Origin: Myxococcales bacterium
GTDB lineage: Bacteria; Myxococcota_A; Polyangia; Polyangiales; Polyangiaceae
NCBI GenBank assembly: GCA_016191785.1
Contig: JACPVJ010000188.1
Location: 25,293-89,292, forward strand
Length of the DNA: 64,000 bases
Reading direction: 5' to 3'
Shown here: piece by piece, positions 17,638-29,497 of the stretch
Layout: the number at the start of each line of letters is the position of its first letter
Numbering within the stretch: position 1 is the first letter of the stretch
Translations under genes and position numbers: made by a program
Notes under the pieces: model-generated
The model's input: the letters and a program-made list of their open reading frames with translations, nothing else
Database searches by the model: none
Told to the model about the DNA's origin: nothing

Positions 17638-20182
17638 CGCGCGGAGGCTTGGGCGCCGGCGGCGTGGCGCTCCGACCGTCTTCTGGCCACGCGTGCCGGG
17701 GGTAGCGTCGCATCAGCTCCTTTCGAATGGTCGGGTAGTGGCGCTGCCAGAAGCCCTCGAGATCGGTCGTGACCTGCACGGCTCGCCCGTTCGGGGCCAG
17801 AAGCTGCAGGGTCACCGGGAGCCGACCCCTGCACAAGAGCGGCCCCGTCGCCGAGCCGAAGAAGTCCTGCAGGCGCGACTCGATGAAGGGCGGTCGGCCG
17901 GGCTCGTAGTGAACCAGAGCCGTGCGTCCGCCGCCGAGGCGCACGCGTTCGGGCAGCTCGCTCGCGAGCAGGCGCTGCTGATCGGCAGACAACGAAGCGA
18001 AGACCGAGGCCGAGAGCGACGAGGCACGGAGCTCGTCGAAGCTGGTCAGCCCGTCGCAGGCACGCTCCAGGGCCTCGGCGCGGGTCTCGGGACCGAGCTC
18101 GGGGAAGGCCGCCTCCGGGAGGTGCTTTTTGGCGAGCTCGATGCGGCAGAGGAGCACGTCGAGGCTCTCGGCGGCGGCGCTGAGCTCGGGCGAAGCCAGC
18201 GCCGCGCGTGCCAAGAGGCGGGACGCCTCGGCCGACGCCGGAGCCCGCGTGCGCGACTCGTCCAGTACCAGCACTCCGAAGCTCAGCCGCTCGACGCGCT
18301 CGACCCGCTGGTTATTGGCGTTCCACGCGAGCTCGTCGCTCTCGCTCAGCGCGTCGGAGTCGAGGTCCAAGAGCCAGTCGGCTTCGATGGCGCTGGCGAC
18401 GCGCACCACGTTCCCCCCCCGGCCGGACCGCTCCTCCACGTCGACGGCGATCAAGAGCGGCGCGTCGTGGACCACGCTGTCCTCCGACAGCTTGGCGCCG
18501 CCGCCCCGGGCGAACACCAGCTCGGGCGCGCCGGGGCGCGCCCGCTTCGCGACGCGGTCGAAGAAGCCCGTCAAGAGGGCACGCCGGATGCGGCGCTCTT
18601 CTTCGGGCAGGTCGCCAGGCTTCGCCCCTGTGTCTCGGGCCACGCGCTCGAGCTGCGAGCGCGCGTTCTCGACGGCCCGCACCGAACGGCGGTCGAGATC
18701 CATCCGGGCGAGGGCCTGGGCGTCGAAGCGGGCGTCCCGGGCCTCGTCGAAGCGATCCATCAGCTCGATCACGTCCGAATCGCCGCGGGCGCCGTCCAGG
18801 CTCCTGCGCCGGCCGAAGGCGGTGCGCGCGGCACGCCGGATGTCGCGCTCCGAGAGCAGCGCGGCAGCGAGCGCTCCCCGACGCGCGACGCCCAACCGCT
18901 CTGCTTCGACCACCACCCGGGCCAGCCGCGGGTGGAGCGGAAAGGCCAGCATGCGGCGGCCGACCTCGGTGATGGTGCTGCGCCGTGTGGCGCAGAGTCC
19001 CGCGAGCAGGGTCTCTGCCGCGGTCTTCGCTGCGTTGGGCGGCGGCTCGAGCCAGGCCACGGCCTCGAAGCCGTCGAGGCCGGCGCCGTACAGCGTGAGC
19101 AGGGCCTCGCTCAGATCGGCGCGCCGGATCTCCGGCGCGTCGTGCTCGGGCCGCGCCTCGAAGTCCCCGCGGGTGTAGAGGCGGATCACCCGCCCAGGGC
19201 GCGTGCGCCCCGCACGGCCGGCGCGCTGGGTGGCCGACGAGCGGCTCACCTTCGCGACCTCCAGTCGTGGCAGCCCGGTCCAGGGCGAATGCCGCGCGAC
19301 GCGTGCCAGCCCCGAGTCCACTACTCCGGTGACGCCGTCGATGGTCACGCTGGTCTCGGCGACGTTGGTCGAGAGCACTACCTTGCGCCGAGACGCGTGT
19401 TCGACCGCCCGGCTCTGTTCTTCCACCGTTTGATCCCCGTGCAACGGCAGCACCAAGAGACCCTCGCTCTTCGCCAGCTCGGCCAGGCTCTCTTCGGCGC
19501 GGCGGATCTCGGCGGCGCCCGGCAAGAACACCAACACGTCGCCGTCGTCGGCCCGCAAGAGCTCTCGCACGGCGCTCACCACTTGCTTCTCGAGGGGGCG
19601 GTCATCCGGGCGGCTCGCGTGGTCGATGGTCAGCGAAAACGCGCGCCCCGGGCTGTCGATCACCGGACACCCACCCAAGAACGCAGCGACGGGGGCGGCC
19701 TCGAGGGTCGCGCTCATCACCACCAGGCGAAGATCGGGCCGCTCGCCGGCGCGACGCGCGTTCAAGAGCGCGAGGGCCAGGTCGGTGGACAGGCTGCGCT
19801 CGTGGAACTCGTCCAAGATCACCAGTCCGACGCCGTCGAGCTTCCGGTCCCCGAGCAGGCGCCGCACGAGCACGCCCTCGGTCACATAGCGCAGGCGGGT
19901 CTCGGGCCCGGACACGTCCTCGAACCGCACGCTGTAGCCCACGCGTCCTCCGAGGCGCTCGCCGCGCTCGCTGGCCACGTGACGCGCGACCAGGCGGGCT
20001 GCCAGCCGGCGTGGCTCGCTGACCCAGATCTCACCTCCGCCGGCCAGCCCGGCCTCGAGCAGCGCCAGGGGCACCCGCGTGGTCTTGCCCGCGCCGGGGT
20101 CGGCCGAGAGCACCAGCGCCCCGTGCTCGCGGAGCTTTGCCGCGAGCTCGGGCAAGAGCGGGTCGATCGGCAAGGCCACCAT
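17630..20182 (-). CDS. hrpB: ATP-dependent helicase HrpB
   Basis: 850 residues, normal for HrpB. It is a DEAH-box superfamily 2 RNA helicase of uncertain cellular role. The sequence has Walker A (SADPGAGKTTRVPLA), the variant DEAH motif DEFHERS, motif III (VMSATLEA), and the QxxGRAGR motif (TQRAGRAGRTRPGRVIRLY). The C-terminal region has the HrpB-specific extension (RLPVTLQLLAPNGRAVQVT, then GFWQRHYPTIRKELMRRYPRHAWPED). Its 3' end overlaps mutS by eight bases, so the two mRNAs are convergent and partly complementary. The start at 20182 leaves 68 bases to the divergent HAD gene. Confidence 0.96.
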   Translation of the reverse strand: MVALPIDPLLPELAAKLREHGALVLSADPGAGKTTRVPLALLEAGLAGGGEIWVSEPRRLAARLVARHVASERGERLGGRVGYSVRFEDVSGPETRLRYVTEGVLVRRLLGDRKLDGVGLVILDEFHERSLSTDLALALLNARRAGERPDLRLVVMSATLEAAPVAAFLGGCPVIDSPGRAFSLTIDHASRPDDRPLEKQVVSAVRELLRADDGDVLVFLPGAAEIRRAEESLAELAKSEGLLVLPLHGDQTVEEQSRAVEHASRRKVVLSTNVAETSVTIDGVTGVVDSGLARVARHSPWTGLPRLEVAKVSRSSATQRAGRAGRTRPGRVIRLYTRGDFEARPEHDAPEIRRADLSEALLTLYGAGLDGFEAVAWLEPPPNAAKTAAETLLAGLCATRRSTITEVGRRMLAFPLHPRLARVVVEAERLGVARRGALAAALLSERDIRRAARTAFGRRRSLDGARGDSDVIELMDRFDEARDARFDAQALARMDLDRRSVRAVENARSQLERVARDTGAKPGDLPEEERRIRRALLTGFFDRVAKRARPGAPELVFARGGGAKLSEDSVVHDAPLLIAVDVEERSGRGGNVVRVASAIEADWLLDLDSDALSESDELAWNANNQRVERVERLSFGVLVLDESRTRAPASAEASRLLARAALASPELSAAAESLDVLLCRIELAKKHLPEAAFPELGPETRAEALERACDGLTSFDELRASSLSASVFASLSADQQRLLASELPERVRLGGGRTALVHYEPGRPPFIESRLQDFFGSATGPLLCRGRLPVTLQLLAPNGRAVQVTTDLEGFWQRHYPTIRKELMRRYPRHAWPEDGRSATPPAPKPPRVR

Positions 20183-20250
20183 CGCGCCCGGGTGATAGCC
20201 GCGTTTTTCGGGGAGTGCATGGGAAACCCAGAACTCACTACAATCCCCCC

Positions 20251-20910
20251 ATGGTGCTGCGGCAGGCTGCGCTGTTCGACATGGATCGCACCCTGATCCG
20301 GCGCGACACGGCGAGCCTCTACGTGCGCTATCAGCGTGATCGCGGCGAGGTGAGCCGCGGTTACTCGCTGCGCGTGGCCTGGTGGCTGTTCAAGTACACC
20401 CTGGGGGTGATCGACGCCGAGAAGGTGGCAGAGCGCGCGCTCGCCTCGTATCGCGGGAAAGAAGAGGCCTGGATGGCGGAGCGCTGCCAGGGGTGGTTCC
20501 GCGACTATGTCTTGCCCCACGTCACCGACAGCGGGCGCCGCGCCGTCGAGCGCCATCGCGCGTCCGGCGACGTGCTGGTGATCGTGACCGGCGCCACGCG
20601 CTATGCTGCCGAGCCGCTGGCGCGCGAGCTCGGTATCGATCATGTGGTGTGCACCGAGCTCGAGGTCGACCCCGCGGGTCGATTCACCGGCAAGCTGTCC
20701 CGCCCGATGTGCTACGGCCACGGCAAGATCACGCGCACTCAGCGCCTGGCCGCCGAGCAGGGTTTCGATCTGGGGCGGTCGTGCTTCTACTCCGACAGCA
20801 TCACCGACCGGCCGCTGCTCGAGCACGTGCACGAGCCGATCGTGGTCAACCCCGACGCCCGCCTGCGCCGCCTGGCCAAGCAGCGGGGCTGGCGGATCGA
20901 GCGCTGGTGA
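20251..20910 (+). CDS. HAD-IB family phosphatase (SerB/CicA-like)
   Basis: 219 residues. The haloacid dehalogenase motifs are all present: motif I FDMDRTLIRRDT with the two catalytic Asp residues, motif II Thr in VIVTGATRYAAEPLA, a Lys in the HGKITR segment, and motif III Asp pair in FYSDSITDRPLLE. The HAD-IB group dephosphorylates small phosphoester substrates such as phosphoserine; the true substrate here is not evident. A TACAAT at 20239-20244 lies six bases before the ATG, so the transcript might be nearly leaderless, but I see no convincing -35. It is divergent from hrpB and converges with a small membrane protein gene. Confidence 0.93.
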   Translation: MVLRQAALFDMDRTLIRRDTASLYVRYQRDRGEVSRGYSLRVAWWLFKYTLGVIDAEKVAERALASYRGKEEAWMAERCQGWFRDYVLPHVTDSGRRAVERHRASGDVLVIVTGATRYAAEPLARELGIDHVVCTELEVDPAGRFTGKLSRPMCYGHGKITRTQRLAAEQGFDLGRSCFYSDSITDRPLLEHVHEPIVVNPDARLRRLAKQRGWRIERW

Positions 20911-20919
20911 GCGCCTGGG

Positions 20920-21198
20920 TCAGCCCCCGGCCTTCTTCAGATTGCTGATCCCGACGAAGAGCAAGATGGCCGCGACGATGGCGATGGGGAAGGCGAGGCC
21001 GGTGGTGATGATGCCGAAGGGCATGGCCTCTTGGGTGGCTCGCTGGGAGCCGAACGCGACCAGGACCACGCCGCCGATCAGGGTGAGCAGCGCGAACGCG
21101 CAGCCGCACCCGCCGCAGCCCCGGAGCAGCTTCGCGTTCTTGATCTTGCCCGGGTCGGCGGCACCGGCGCCGGGCAGGCCGGGAGCTTGGGGTTGCAT
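20920..21198 (-). CDS. Small two-helix membrane protein
   Basis: 92 residues. After a Pro/Gly-rich and basic N-terminus comes a Cys/Gly-rich segment (LLRGCGGCGCAFALL) that begins the first membrane helix. A second helix (FGIITTGLAFPIAIVAAILLFVGI) follows. The four-Cys-like cluster could bind metal or be palmitoyl-like, but this is a guess. It sits 60 bases after the cyclase gene on the same strand and may be the last gene of the polA-FAD oxidoreductase-GT2-cyclase run. No family is recognised. Confidence 0.75.
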   Translation of the reverse strand: MQPQAPGLPGAGAADPGKIKNAKLLRGCGGCGCAFALLTLIGGVVLVAFGSQRATQEAMPFGIITTGLAFPIAIVAAILLFVGISNLKKAGG

Positions 21199-21258
21199 GC
21201 TCGGTGATTAAGTGCGCGCTCCGACGCGCGCGTCAAGCCGGCCCGGGAGCGCAAGCGC

Positions 21259-23070
21259 TCAGTCTCTTCGGTCGAGCGCGATGCGCGCCGCGGTGAGCGG
21301 TTCGGAGAGACCTTTCAGCTCGGCCGCGAACGTCTCGGGCACGCACGGGGTGTCGAGCCAGCCCAGCGTCCGGGCGCTGTCGGCCAGCGCTTTCGGCAAG
21401 ACCAGCTCTCCGCCCTGGGCCGCGCCCTGCAGGCGGGCCGCCACGTTCACCGTCTGCCCGAAATAGTCGAGGACGCCGTTGGCGGTCACGACGTAGCACG
21501 GGCCCGCGAACACTCCGACCTTCAGGCTGAGATCGCCCGCGTCCGCCTCGCTCCGCCGAAACGCGCGGAACTCGGCGTGCATGGCCGCGCCGGCGCGCAC
21601 GGCGTCTTCCTCCCGGATGAACGCGGCCATCACCGCGTCACCGATGGTCTTGACCACCGTCCCAGAGTGCTCGGCCACGACGCGGTCCAAGAGCTCGAAG
21701 TGGGCCTGCACCACCCGGAAAGCGCGGGCGTCGCCCACCGCGGTGTAGAGCGCGGTCGACCCGGTGAGGTCGGTGAACAAGAGCGCGACGCGCGCGATGC
21801 GCAGCGAGAGCCCGGGCCGCAGCACCTCGCGGGCGAACTGCCTTCGAAACTCGGGCAGCATGCTCACGTGGTGGGCGGTCGCCGCGGTCTGGGTGAAGTC
21901 CACCCGCTCGAGCTTCACGTGACGCTCGCGGGGGTCTTCCTGGCTGACCACGATCCGTGCGCCGGGCTCGAGATCGGCCTGGGCCGGCTCGAGCGTCGTG
22001 GCGCTCGCGGTGGCACTCAGGCTCTTCGCGCCGCCGGCCCCGACGCGGAGGATGGCCGCGGGGCCGCCGCGGACGAACAGGCGGTAGCGCCCGGGCTTGG
22101 AGGGTGCCGAGAGCTCGACCTGGCCCGACGCCGGGAGCACGGTCTGCGCGAGCACGTGGGGCGTCCGCGCCGGCCCGCCGATGCAGTACGGCCCCTCGTC
22201 GACGGTGCGGATGCCCGCGGTCGGTCGGAAAGTGGCCTCGACCGCCTGATCCAGGTCCAGATCGAACGAGATGTCGCACAGCTGGCAGTGCGCGTGGGCG
22301 CCCAGGTCCGTGAGGCTCTGGCTGCGCTCGGAGGCGGTGCGGCAGCTCGGGCAGATCAAGTCCCAGCACAGCTCGAGGAGGCCAGCGCTCACCGCGTGGA
22401 GACACGCTGCGAGCATCACGTTCCGGTCGATGCCCCAGGTCTCTGCGAGCTCGAACGGGCGGATGCGATCGACGTCGACATCGGACCCCGACCGGATCAG
22501 ATCGACCAGCTGCTTGCCCGCCGACTGGGCCGGCCCGGGCAGCGACTCGAGGTACGGTGCCGCCAGGCGATCGAGCACCGACCCGTCGACCGATCCGGCG
22601 GCCGAGGCGAGCGCGCGGCCGCCGGCGGCGAGCGCGCCGTCGATCTGCTCGATGTAGTCGGCGATGCGCCCGACGAAGCGGCCGACCTGCAGCCGCAGCA
22701 CCGGCGCGATCACGCCAAACTTCGGCTGCGCACCTACCCGCACCGTGACGTTCGTGCCCCCGCCGGTCCGGGGTGCGAGCTCGAACTCGTTGAGCAGCTG
22801 GGTGACCAGGCCGCGGCGGACGTCCCGTCGCACGCTGAAGCGCGTGGGCTCGATCCACTCGTACGGCCGCTCCTCGTACTCCAGCGGAAAGCCGCCGGAC
22901 ACGGTGGTGACCACGTGTCGGGCGGCGCTGGCGTCGTCGTTCGGCGAGAGCGCGAGGCGGCCGAGCCCGACCGCGCGATTCAGGCGCTCGGTGTCGGTGA
23001 CCAGCGGCCAGAGCGCTCCGGCGTCTGCCCGGCACGCGACGACGCGCTCCACCACCACCGCTTTTGCCAT
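21259..23070 (-). CDS. START-like/zinc-ribbon/DUF5939 adenylate-guanylate cyclase fusion
   Basis: About 603 residues from the ATG at 23070. Residues 1-150 look like an SRPBCC (START-like) ligand-binding domain (FERTRFSV-type and LRLQVGRFVGRIADYIEQID). A DUF5939-like middle follows, with a four-Cys ribbon near residue 240 (CPSC and CQLC). The C-terminal domain is a class III cyclase: the first metal Asp is in LLFTDLTGSTALY (about residue 433), the second in VVKTIGDAVMAAF, and the transition-state Asn and Arg are in FGQTVNVAARLQ. It should make cAMP or cGMP in the cytosol in response to a bound lipid or small hydrophobic ligand. It lacks membrane helices and is probably co-transcribed with the upstream GT2 gene. 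Confidence 0.92.
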   Translation of the reverse strand: MAKAVVVERVVACRADAGALWPLVTDTERLNRAVGLGRLALSPNDDASAARHVVTTVSGGFPLEYEERPYEWIEPTRFSVRRDVRRGLVTQLLNEFELAPRTGGGTNVTVRVGAQPKFGVIAPVLRLQVGRFVGRIADYIEQIDGALAAGGRALASAAGSVDGSVLDRLAAPYLESLPGPAQSAGKQLVDLIRSGSDVDVDRIRPFELAETWGIDRNVMLAACLHAVSAGLLELCWDLICPSCRTASERSQSLTDLGAHAHCQLCDISFDLDLDQAVEATFRPTAGIRTVDEGPYCIGGPARTPHVLAQTVLPASGQVELSAPSKPGRYRLFVRGGPAAILRVGAGGAKSLSATASATTLEPAQADLEPGARIVVSQEDPRERHVKLERVDFTQTAATAHHVSMLPEFRRQFAREVLRPGLSLRIARVALLFTDLTGSTALYTAVGDARAFRVVQAHFELLDRVVAEHSGTVVKTIGDAVMAAFIREEDAVRAGAAMHAEFRAFRRSEADAGDLSLKVGVFAGPCYVVTANGVLDYFGQTVNVAARLQGAAQGGELVLPKALADSARTLGWLDTPCVPETFAAELKGLSEPLTAARIALDRRD

Positions 23071-23105
23071 CCGCCCAGCAGCGTAGCGCCCCCGGGTGCC
23101 GAACG

Positions 23106-23815
<710 letters not shown>

Positions 23816-23819
<4 letters not shown>

Positions 23820-25132
23820 GGCACGAGCTCCCGTGCGTGGTCGGCGGCGTCGCGTCCGAAGATCAAGGCGTCTTCCATCGATGAGTAGTTCCAGTTGCCG
23901 TAGCGCCCGGCCGGAAGGATGTCCCGGCTCGTGAGGAAGGCCCGCACGGTCTCGAGCGCGTCGAAGTAGGAGTGGTCGAAGATCACGTACGCATAGTCGA
24001 TCTTGCGAACGCGGGCGAAGGCCACGTCGCTGGGCTGGGAAATCAGGCCGAGCTCCAAGAGGCCCGCGGTCACGCGGGGCAAGAGGCTTGCTTCGTCCGG
24101 GGGCGTGCGGTCGGCCAGCTCGACGTACAGGCAGGCCTTGCCCGGCGGCGCCATCGCGCTCGAGAAGTGCGAGTAGCAGCCGACGCGGTAGAACGGATAC
24201 TTCGCTTCCGGGACGTAGATCCAGTGGTAGGGCTTGCCCGAGGGGGCTGCCAGGGCGACGTCCAGGTAATAGAGCGGGTTATGGCGCAGCTTCGCTGCGG
24301 CGGAGCGCACCTCGTCGGGCGCGTCGGTCAGGCTCTGGACCAGCTGCGGCAGCGGCGCGGTGCTGATCAACACGTCGTAGCTCACGCGCTCGCCGTCGGC
24401 GAAGTGCAGGCGCTTTTCGTGGGCGTCGATGCGCTCGGGGGCGCGCCCGAGCTCGAGCTCCGGAAGCTCTTTGGCCATGGCCTTCGGGAGCTCGCCGATC
24501 CCCAGTCGCGGGTAGACGAAGCTCTGGTTGTAGCCGAGCTCGCGCTCGCTCGCGCCCACCGCGCCGGCGATCACGTCTTCGAGCTTGGGCAGCGGAACGA
24601 ACCTCTGGCACCACGCGGCGGTGATCTCGCTCGGGTGCACGCCCCAGAGCCGCGAGTTGTAGGGGAGCATGAAGTGGCGGCTGAACCCGGGACCGAAGTG
24701 GGTGAGGCAGAACTCCTCGAAGTTGCGAGGCTCGGCCTTTCCCTCGGCGAAGTGCGCCGTCAGAAACCCCATCAGACACTCGTAGGCCACGGCCGGCGGC
24801 AGGCCGAAGGTGTTGGCCTGGAAGGGGTAGCGTGTGTAGACGCCATTCGACCAGATCACGCTGTTGCGCTGCACCACCGTGTGGTCGCTGCCGATCCACC
24901 CGAGCACCCGCTCTCGCATCGCGGCGTCGCGCAGGTGGAGCAGGTGCCCAGTGCGATCGAACCGATACCCCGAGTCCTCGAGGGTGACGCAGTGGCCCCC
25001 CGGGTGCCCCTGCTTCTCGAAGATTCGGTGATCGGTGCCCGCCGCCTTCAGGCTCAGCGCCGCGCTCATGCCGGTGAGCCCGGCGCCGAGGATGGCGACG
25101 GGAACGTGCGGACGCCGTTCGGTCGGGGGCAT
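23816..25132 (-). CDS. FAD-dependent NAD(P)-binding amine-oxidase-like protein
   Basis: 438 residues. The dinucleotide-binding N-terminus is clear (VAILGAGLTGMSAALSLKAAG), with FEKQGHPGGHCVT and YRFDRTGHLLHL after it. The rest resembles the protoporphyrinogen oxidase/UDP-galactopyranose mutase-like group (FMLPYNSRLWGVHPSEITAAW). Such proteins often act in glycan or lipid modification next to glycosyltransferases, and the four-base overlap with GT2 supports this. The substrate is unknown. It follows polA by 41 bases, so it may share the polA transcript. Confidence 0.92.
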
Positions 25133-25173
25133 GGCGCGCGGAAGCTAGTCCAAGCTCGGGCCCGAGGCGAGGG

Positions 25174-27906
25174 TCAGTGTGCGTCTTTCCAGGTCTTGCC
25201 CGCGCCCACGTCGACCGCCAGCGGAACGTCGAGCGAAAGCACGGCTTCCATCGCCGCCTTGACCTTCGCCTTCGCGGCGTCGACCTCCGAATCGGGGACC
25301 TCGAAGACCAGCTCGTCGTGGACCGTCAGCACCATGCGTGCGCCCGGGGTGGGTGGCGTGCGGAAGCACAACATCGCGAGCTTCAAGATGTCGGCGGCGG
25401 TGCCCTGAATGGGAGCATTCATCGCGATGCGCTCCGCCGCGAGGCGCTTCTGGCGGTTGCCGCTCTGGATGTCGGGCACCATGCGTCGCCGCCCGGAGAG
25501 GGTGTGGACCGCCTCGCTGGCGCGGGCACCGTCCAGGGTGGCGTTCATGAAGCGTCGAACGCCCTCGTAGCGGCGGAAGTACGCTGCGATGAAGCTCGAG
25601 GCTTCGGCCCGCGGGATCCCCAGGCTCTTGGAAAGTCCGCTGTCACCTTGGCCGTAGATCACGCCGAAGTTCACCGCCTTGGCGCGCCGGCGCATCTCGG
25701 GGGTGACCGCGGCTGCGTCCACCTCGAAGACCTCCATCGCGGTGCGCGTGTGGACGTCCTGCCCGCTCCTGAACGCGTCGCACAAGACCGGGTCTTTCGA
25801 GAGGTGCGCGAGCACGCGGAGCTCGATCTGCGAGTAGTCCGCGCTCACGATGCTGTGGCCCGGCGGCGCGATGAACGCGCCGCGGATCTCGCGGCCCAGC
25901 TCGCTGCGAATCGGGATGTTCTGCAGGTTCGGGTCGGTGCTCGAGAGCCGCCCCGTGGCCGCCACCGCCTGCTCCCAGCTGGTGTGCACCCGGCCGGTTC
26001 GCGGGTTCACCAGGCTCGGCAGCGCGTCGATGTACGTGCCCTTCAGCTTGGCCACCTGCCGGTGCTCCAGGATGACCTTCGGCAGCGGGTGCTCGTCGGC
26101 CAGCGCCTCGAGCGTGTCGGCGTCGGTGGAACGCGAGGTCTTGGTGCGGCGCAGCGGGGTGAGCCCGAGCTCGTCGAAGAGGAGCACCTCGAGCTGACGG
26201 GGCGAGGCCAGATTGAAGGCCCGCCCGGCGAGTCGGTGCGCTTCGGCCTCGAGCCGTGCGAGCTCGCTCCGGCAGAGGCCACCGAGCTCGGCCAGGCGCG
26301 AGCTGTCGATCAGCACGCCACCGAGCTCCATCTCGGCCAGCACGCTCGAGAGAGGTAGCTCGATCTCGTCCAGGATCGTGCCGAGCCCCTCGTCGAGCAC
26401 TCGCTTCCTCGAGCGCTCGGCCGCGCGCAGCGTGGCTTCGGCGCGGAGCGCCGCGTAGCGGGTCGCCTCGGCCAGGGGCACCTGGTCGAAGTCGAGTCGC
26501 TGGCCGCGCGCGGGTCGGGTCAGCGCGGCGAGATCGGGCAGCACCACGCCCAGCTCGCGCTCGGCGATCGACTCGAGGTCGTTGCGGCGCTCGGGGTCGA
26601 GCAGGTAGCTGTCGAGCTGCACGTCGGCGTGACCGCCGACCAGACTGAGCCCGTTCCAGGCGAGGACCACCGTCTCGTGCTTGAGGCAGTGCGCCAGCTT
26701 GTGCACCGAGGCGTCCGCCAAGATCGCCCCGAGCGCAGCCTTCACTTCGTCGAACGAGAGCTGGCGCGGCGTCCCCAGGGCGCGGTGCGCGATGGGGACG
26801 TAGTACCCGACGCCGTCTGCCGGCGACAGCGCGATGCCCGCCAGCGGCGACAAGGGCGAGTGCTCTGCCGTCTGCGCGGCGACCGCGACGCGCCCACTCG
26901 CGCGGATCGCCTCGGCCAGTGATCGGAGGCCGCCCTCGTCGAGCACGCACGTGGTCGTCACCTCGATGGCCGGGCCCGGGCTCGGAGACGGCGCGCTCGG
27001 GCGGAGGGCGGTCGGAGCGGCGTCGGCCTCGCTCTGAAGGGCGTGAAGCTGCCGCAGGAACCCGAGCTCGCCGTAAAGCCGCTTCAGCCGCTCGACGTCG
27101 CGTCCGCCCCAGCGCAGCGCCCCGAGGTCGAAGTCGATGACCGAGTCGTCCTTGAGCGTCACCAGCTTCTGACTGATCAGCGCCTGGTCGCGGTGCTGCT
27201 CCAGGTTCTGGCGCAGCGCCTTCTTGGTGATCTTGTCGAGGTTCGCGTAGACGCCCTCGAGCGTCCCGAACTCGACCAGCAAGTCGCGAGCGGTCTTGGG
27301 GCCCACGTGGGGAACGCCCGGCACGTTGTCGCTGGTGTCTCCCATCAGTGCCAGCAGATCGCGGACCTGGTCGACGCGCACCCCGAAGCGCTCTTCCACC
27401 TCGGGAACGCCGAACACGCGGTCGCGCATGGTGTCCCACATCACGACGTCCGCCCCCACGAGCTGCATCAGATCCTTGTCCGCTCCGACGATCACGACCT
27501 TGAGCCCGTGGCGTCGCGCGTCCCGCACGGCGGCGGCGATCAAGTCGTCGGCCTCGATGCCTTGCTCCTTCAGCACCGGAATGGCGAAGGCCTCGATGAT
27601 CTCCTGGCACCGCCCGAACTGCACCTTCAGGTCGTCGGGCGCCGGTGGCCGGGTCGCCTTGTACTCGGGGTACAGCTCGCGCCGGAACGTGTCGCGTCCG
27701 GAATCCATGGCGACCGCCAAGAGCGCGGGCCGTCGCTCGCGCACCAGGCGCTCGAGCATGCTGACCGTCCCGAAGGTGGCGTTGGTCGGCTCGCCGCTCG
27801 GGCTCGAGAGCTCGCCGATGGCGTGGTAGGCACGCAGGACGTAGCTCGAGAGGTCCACCACGTAGAGGACCTCGGGATCGCCGGGTGGGAAAAGGTGCGT
27901 GCCCAT
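25174..27906 (-). CDS. polA: DNA polymerase I, proofreading site apparently inactive
   Basis: 910 residues, normal length. The 5'-3' exonuclease (residues about 1-280) has DLSSYVLRAYHAIGE, the metal-binding GADKDLMQLV and VPGVPHVGPKTA. The polymerase domain (530-910) has motif A (SADYSQIELRVLAHLS), motif B (RRRAKAVNFGVIYG) and motif C (LTVHDELVFEV). In between, the 3'-5' exonuclease fold remains but its metal ligands are gone. Compared with E. coli, the DTE of ExoI is replaced by AQT near residue 340, the ExoII Asp by Glu (LKHET, about 410), and the ExoIII Asp by Arg (YAALR, about 487). Only the Tyr is kept. The enzyme should lack proofreading, as in Taq polymerase. Confidence 0.97.
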   Translation of the reverse strand: MGTHLFPPGDPEVLYVVDLSSYVLRAYHAIGELSSPSGEPTNATFGTVSMLERLVRERRPALLAVAMDSGRDTFRRELYPEYKATRPPAPDDLKVQFGRCQEIIEAFAIPVLKEQGIEADDLIAAAVRDARRHGLKVVIVGADKDLMQLVGADVVMWDTMRDRVFGVPEVEERFGVRVDQVRDLLALMGDTSDNVPGVPHVGPKTARDLLVEFGTLEGVYANLDKITKKALRQNLEQHRDQALISQKLVTLKDDSVIDFDLGALRWGGRDVERLKRLYGELGFLRQLHALQSEADAAPTALRPSAPSPSPGPAIEVTTTCVLDEGGLRSLAEAIRASGRVAVAAQTAEHSPLSPLAGIALSPADGVGYYVPIAHRALGTPRQLSFDEVKAALGAILADASVHKLAHCLKHETVVLAWNGLSLVGGHADVQLDSYLLDPERRNDLESIAERELGVVLPDLAALTRPARGQRLDFDQVPLAEATRYAALRAEATLRAAERSRKRVLDEGLGTILDEIELPLSSVLAEMELGGVLIDSSRLAELGGLCRSELARLEAEAHRLAGRAFNLASPRQLEVLLFDELGLTPLRRTKTSRSTDADTLEALADEHPLPKVILEHRQVAKLKGTYIDALPSLVNPRTGRVHTSWEQAVAATGRLSSTDPNLQNIPIRSELGREIRGAFIAPPGHSIVSADYSQIELRVLAHLSKDPVLCDAFRSGQDVHTRTAMEVFEVDAAAVTPEMRRRAKAVNFGVIYGQGDSGLSKSLGIPRAEASSFIAAYFRRYEGVRRFMNATLDGARASEAVHTLSGRRRMVPDIQSGNRQKRLAAERIAMNAPIQGTAADILKLAMLCFRTPPTPGARMVLTVHDELVFEVPDSEVDAAKAKVKAAMEAVLSLDVPLAVDVGAGKTWKDAH

Positions 27907-28030
27907 CGAGGGGCGAATACCCCACCGGGCCCGCGCTGGCGACGCCGCGCAGAGTCCTTCGTTTCTCCAGGCGGTTCGGCCGAGTCCTGGCGTCGCCCGG
28001 GTCGCCCGAGTAGGCTAGCGCCTCGGAGCG

Positions 28031-29440
<1,410 letters not shown>

Positions 29441-29497
29441 GCGCGCGCGTGGGGCGCGAACCTTGACCGGCGCGGCGGATCGGCCGTACGGAAGGGC

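Noticed and set aside
20239..20250. TACAAT directly before the HAD gene as a promoter
   Set aside because: It is close to a good -10 but has no -35 at the right distance, so it is not listed as a feature.
17693..20296. A plus-strand open frame of about 870 codons
   Set aside because: It is the antisense of hrpB, which has complete helicase motifs.
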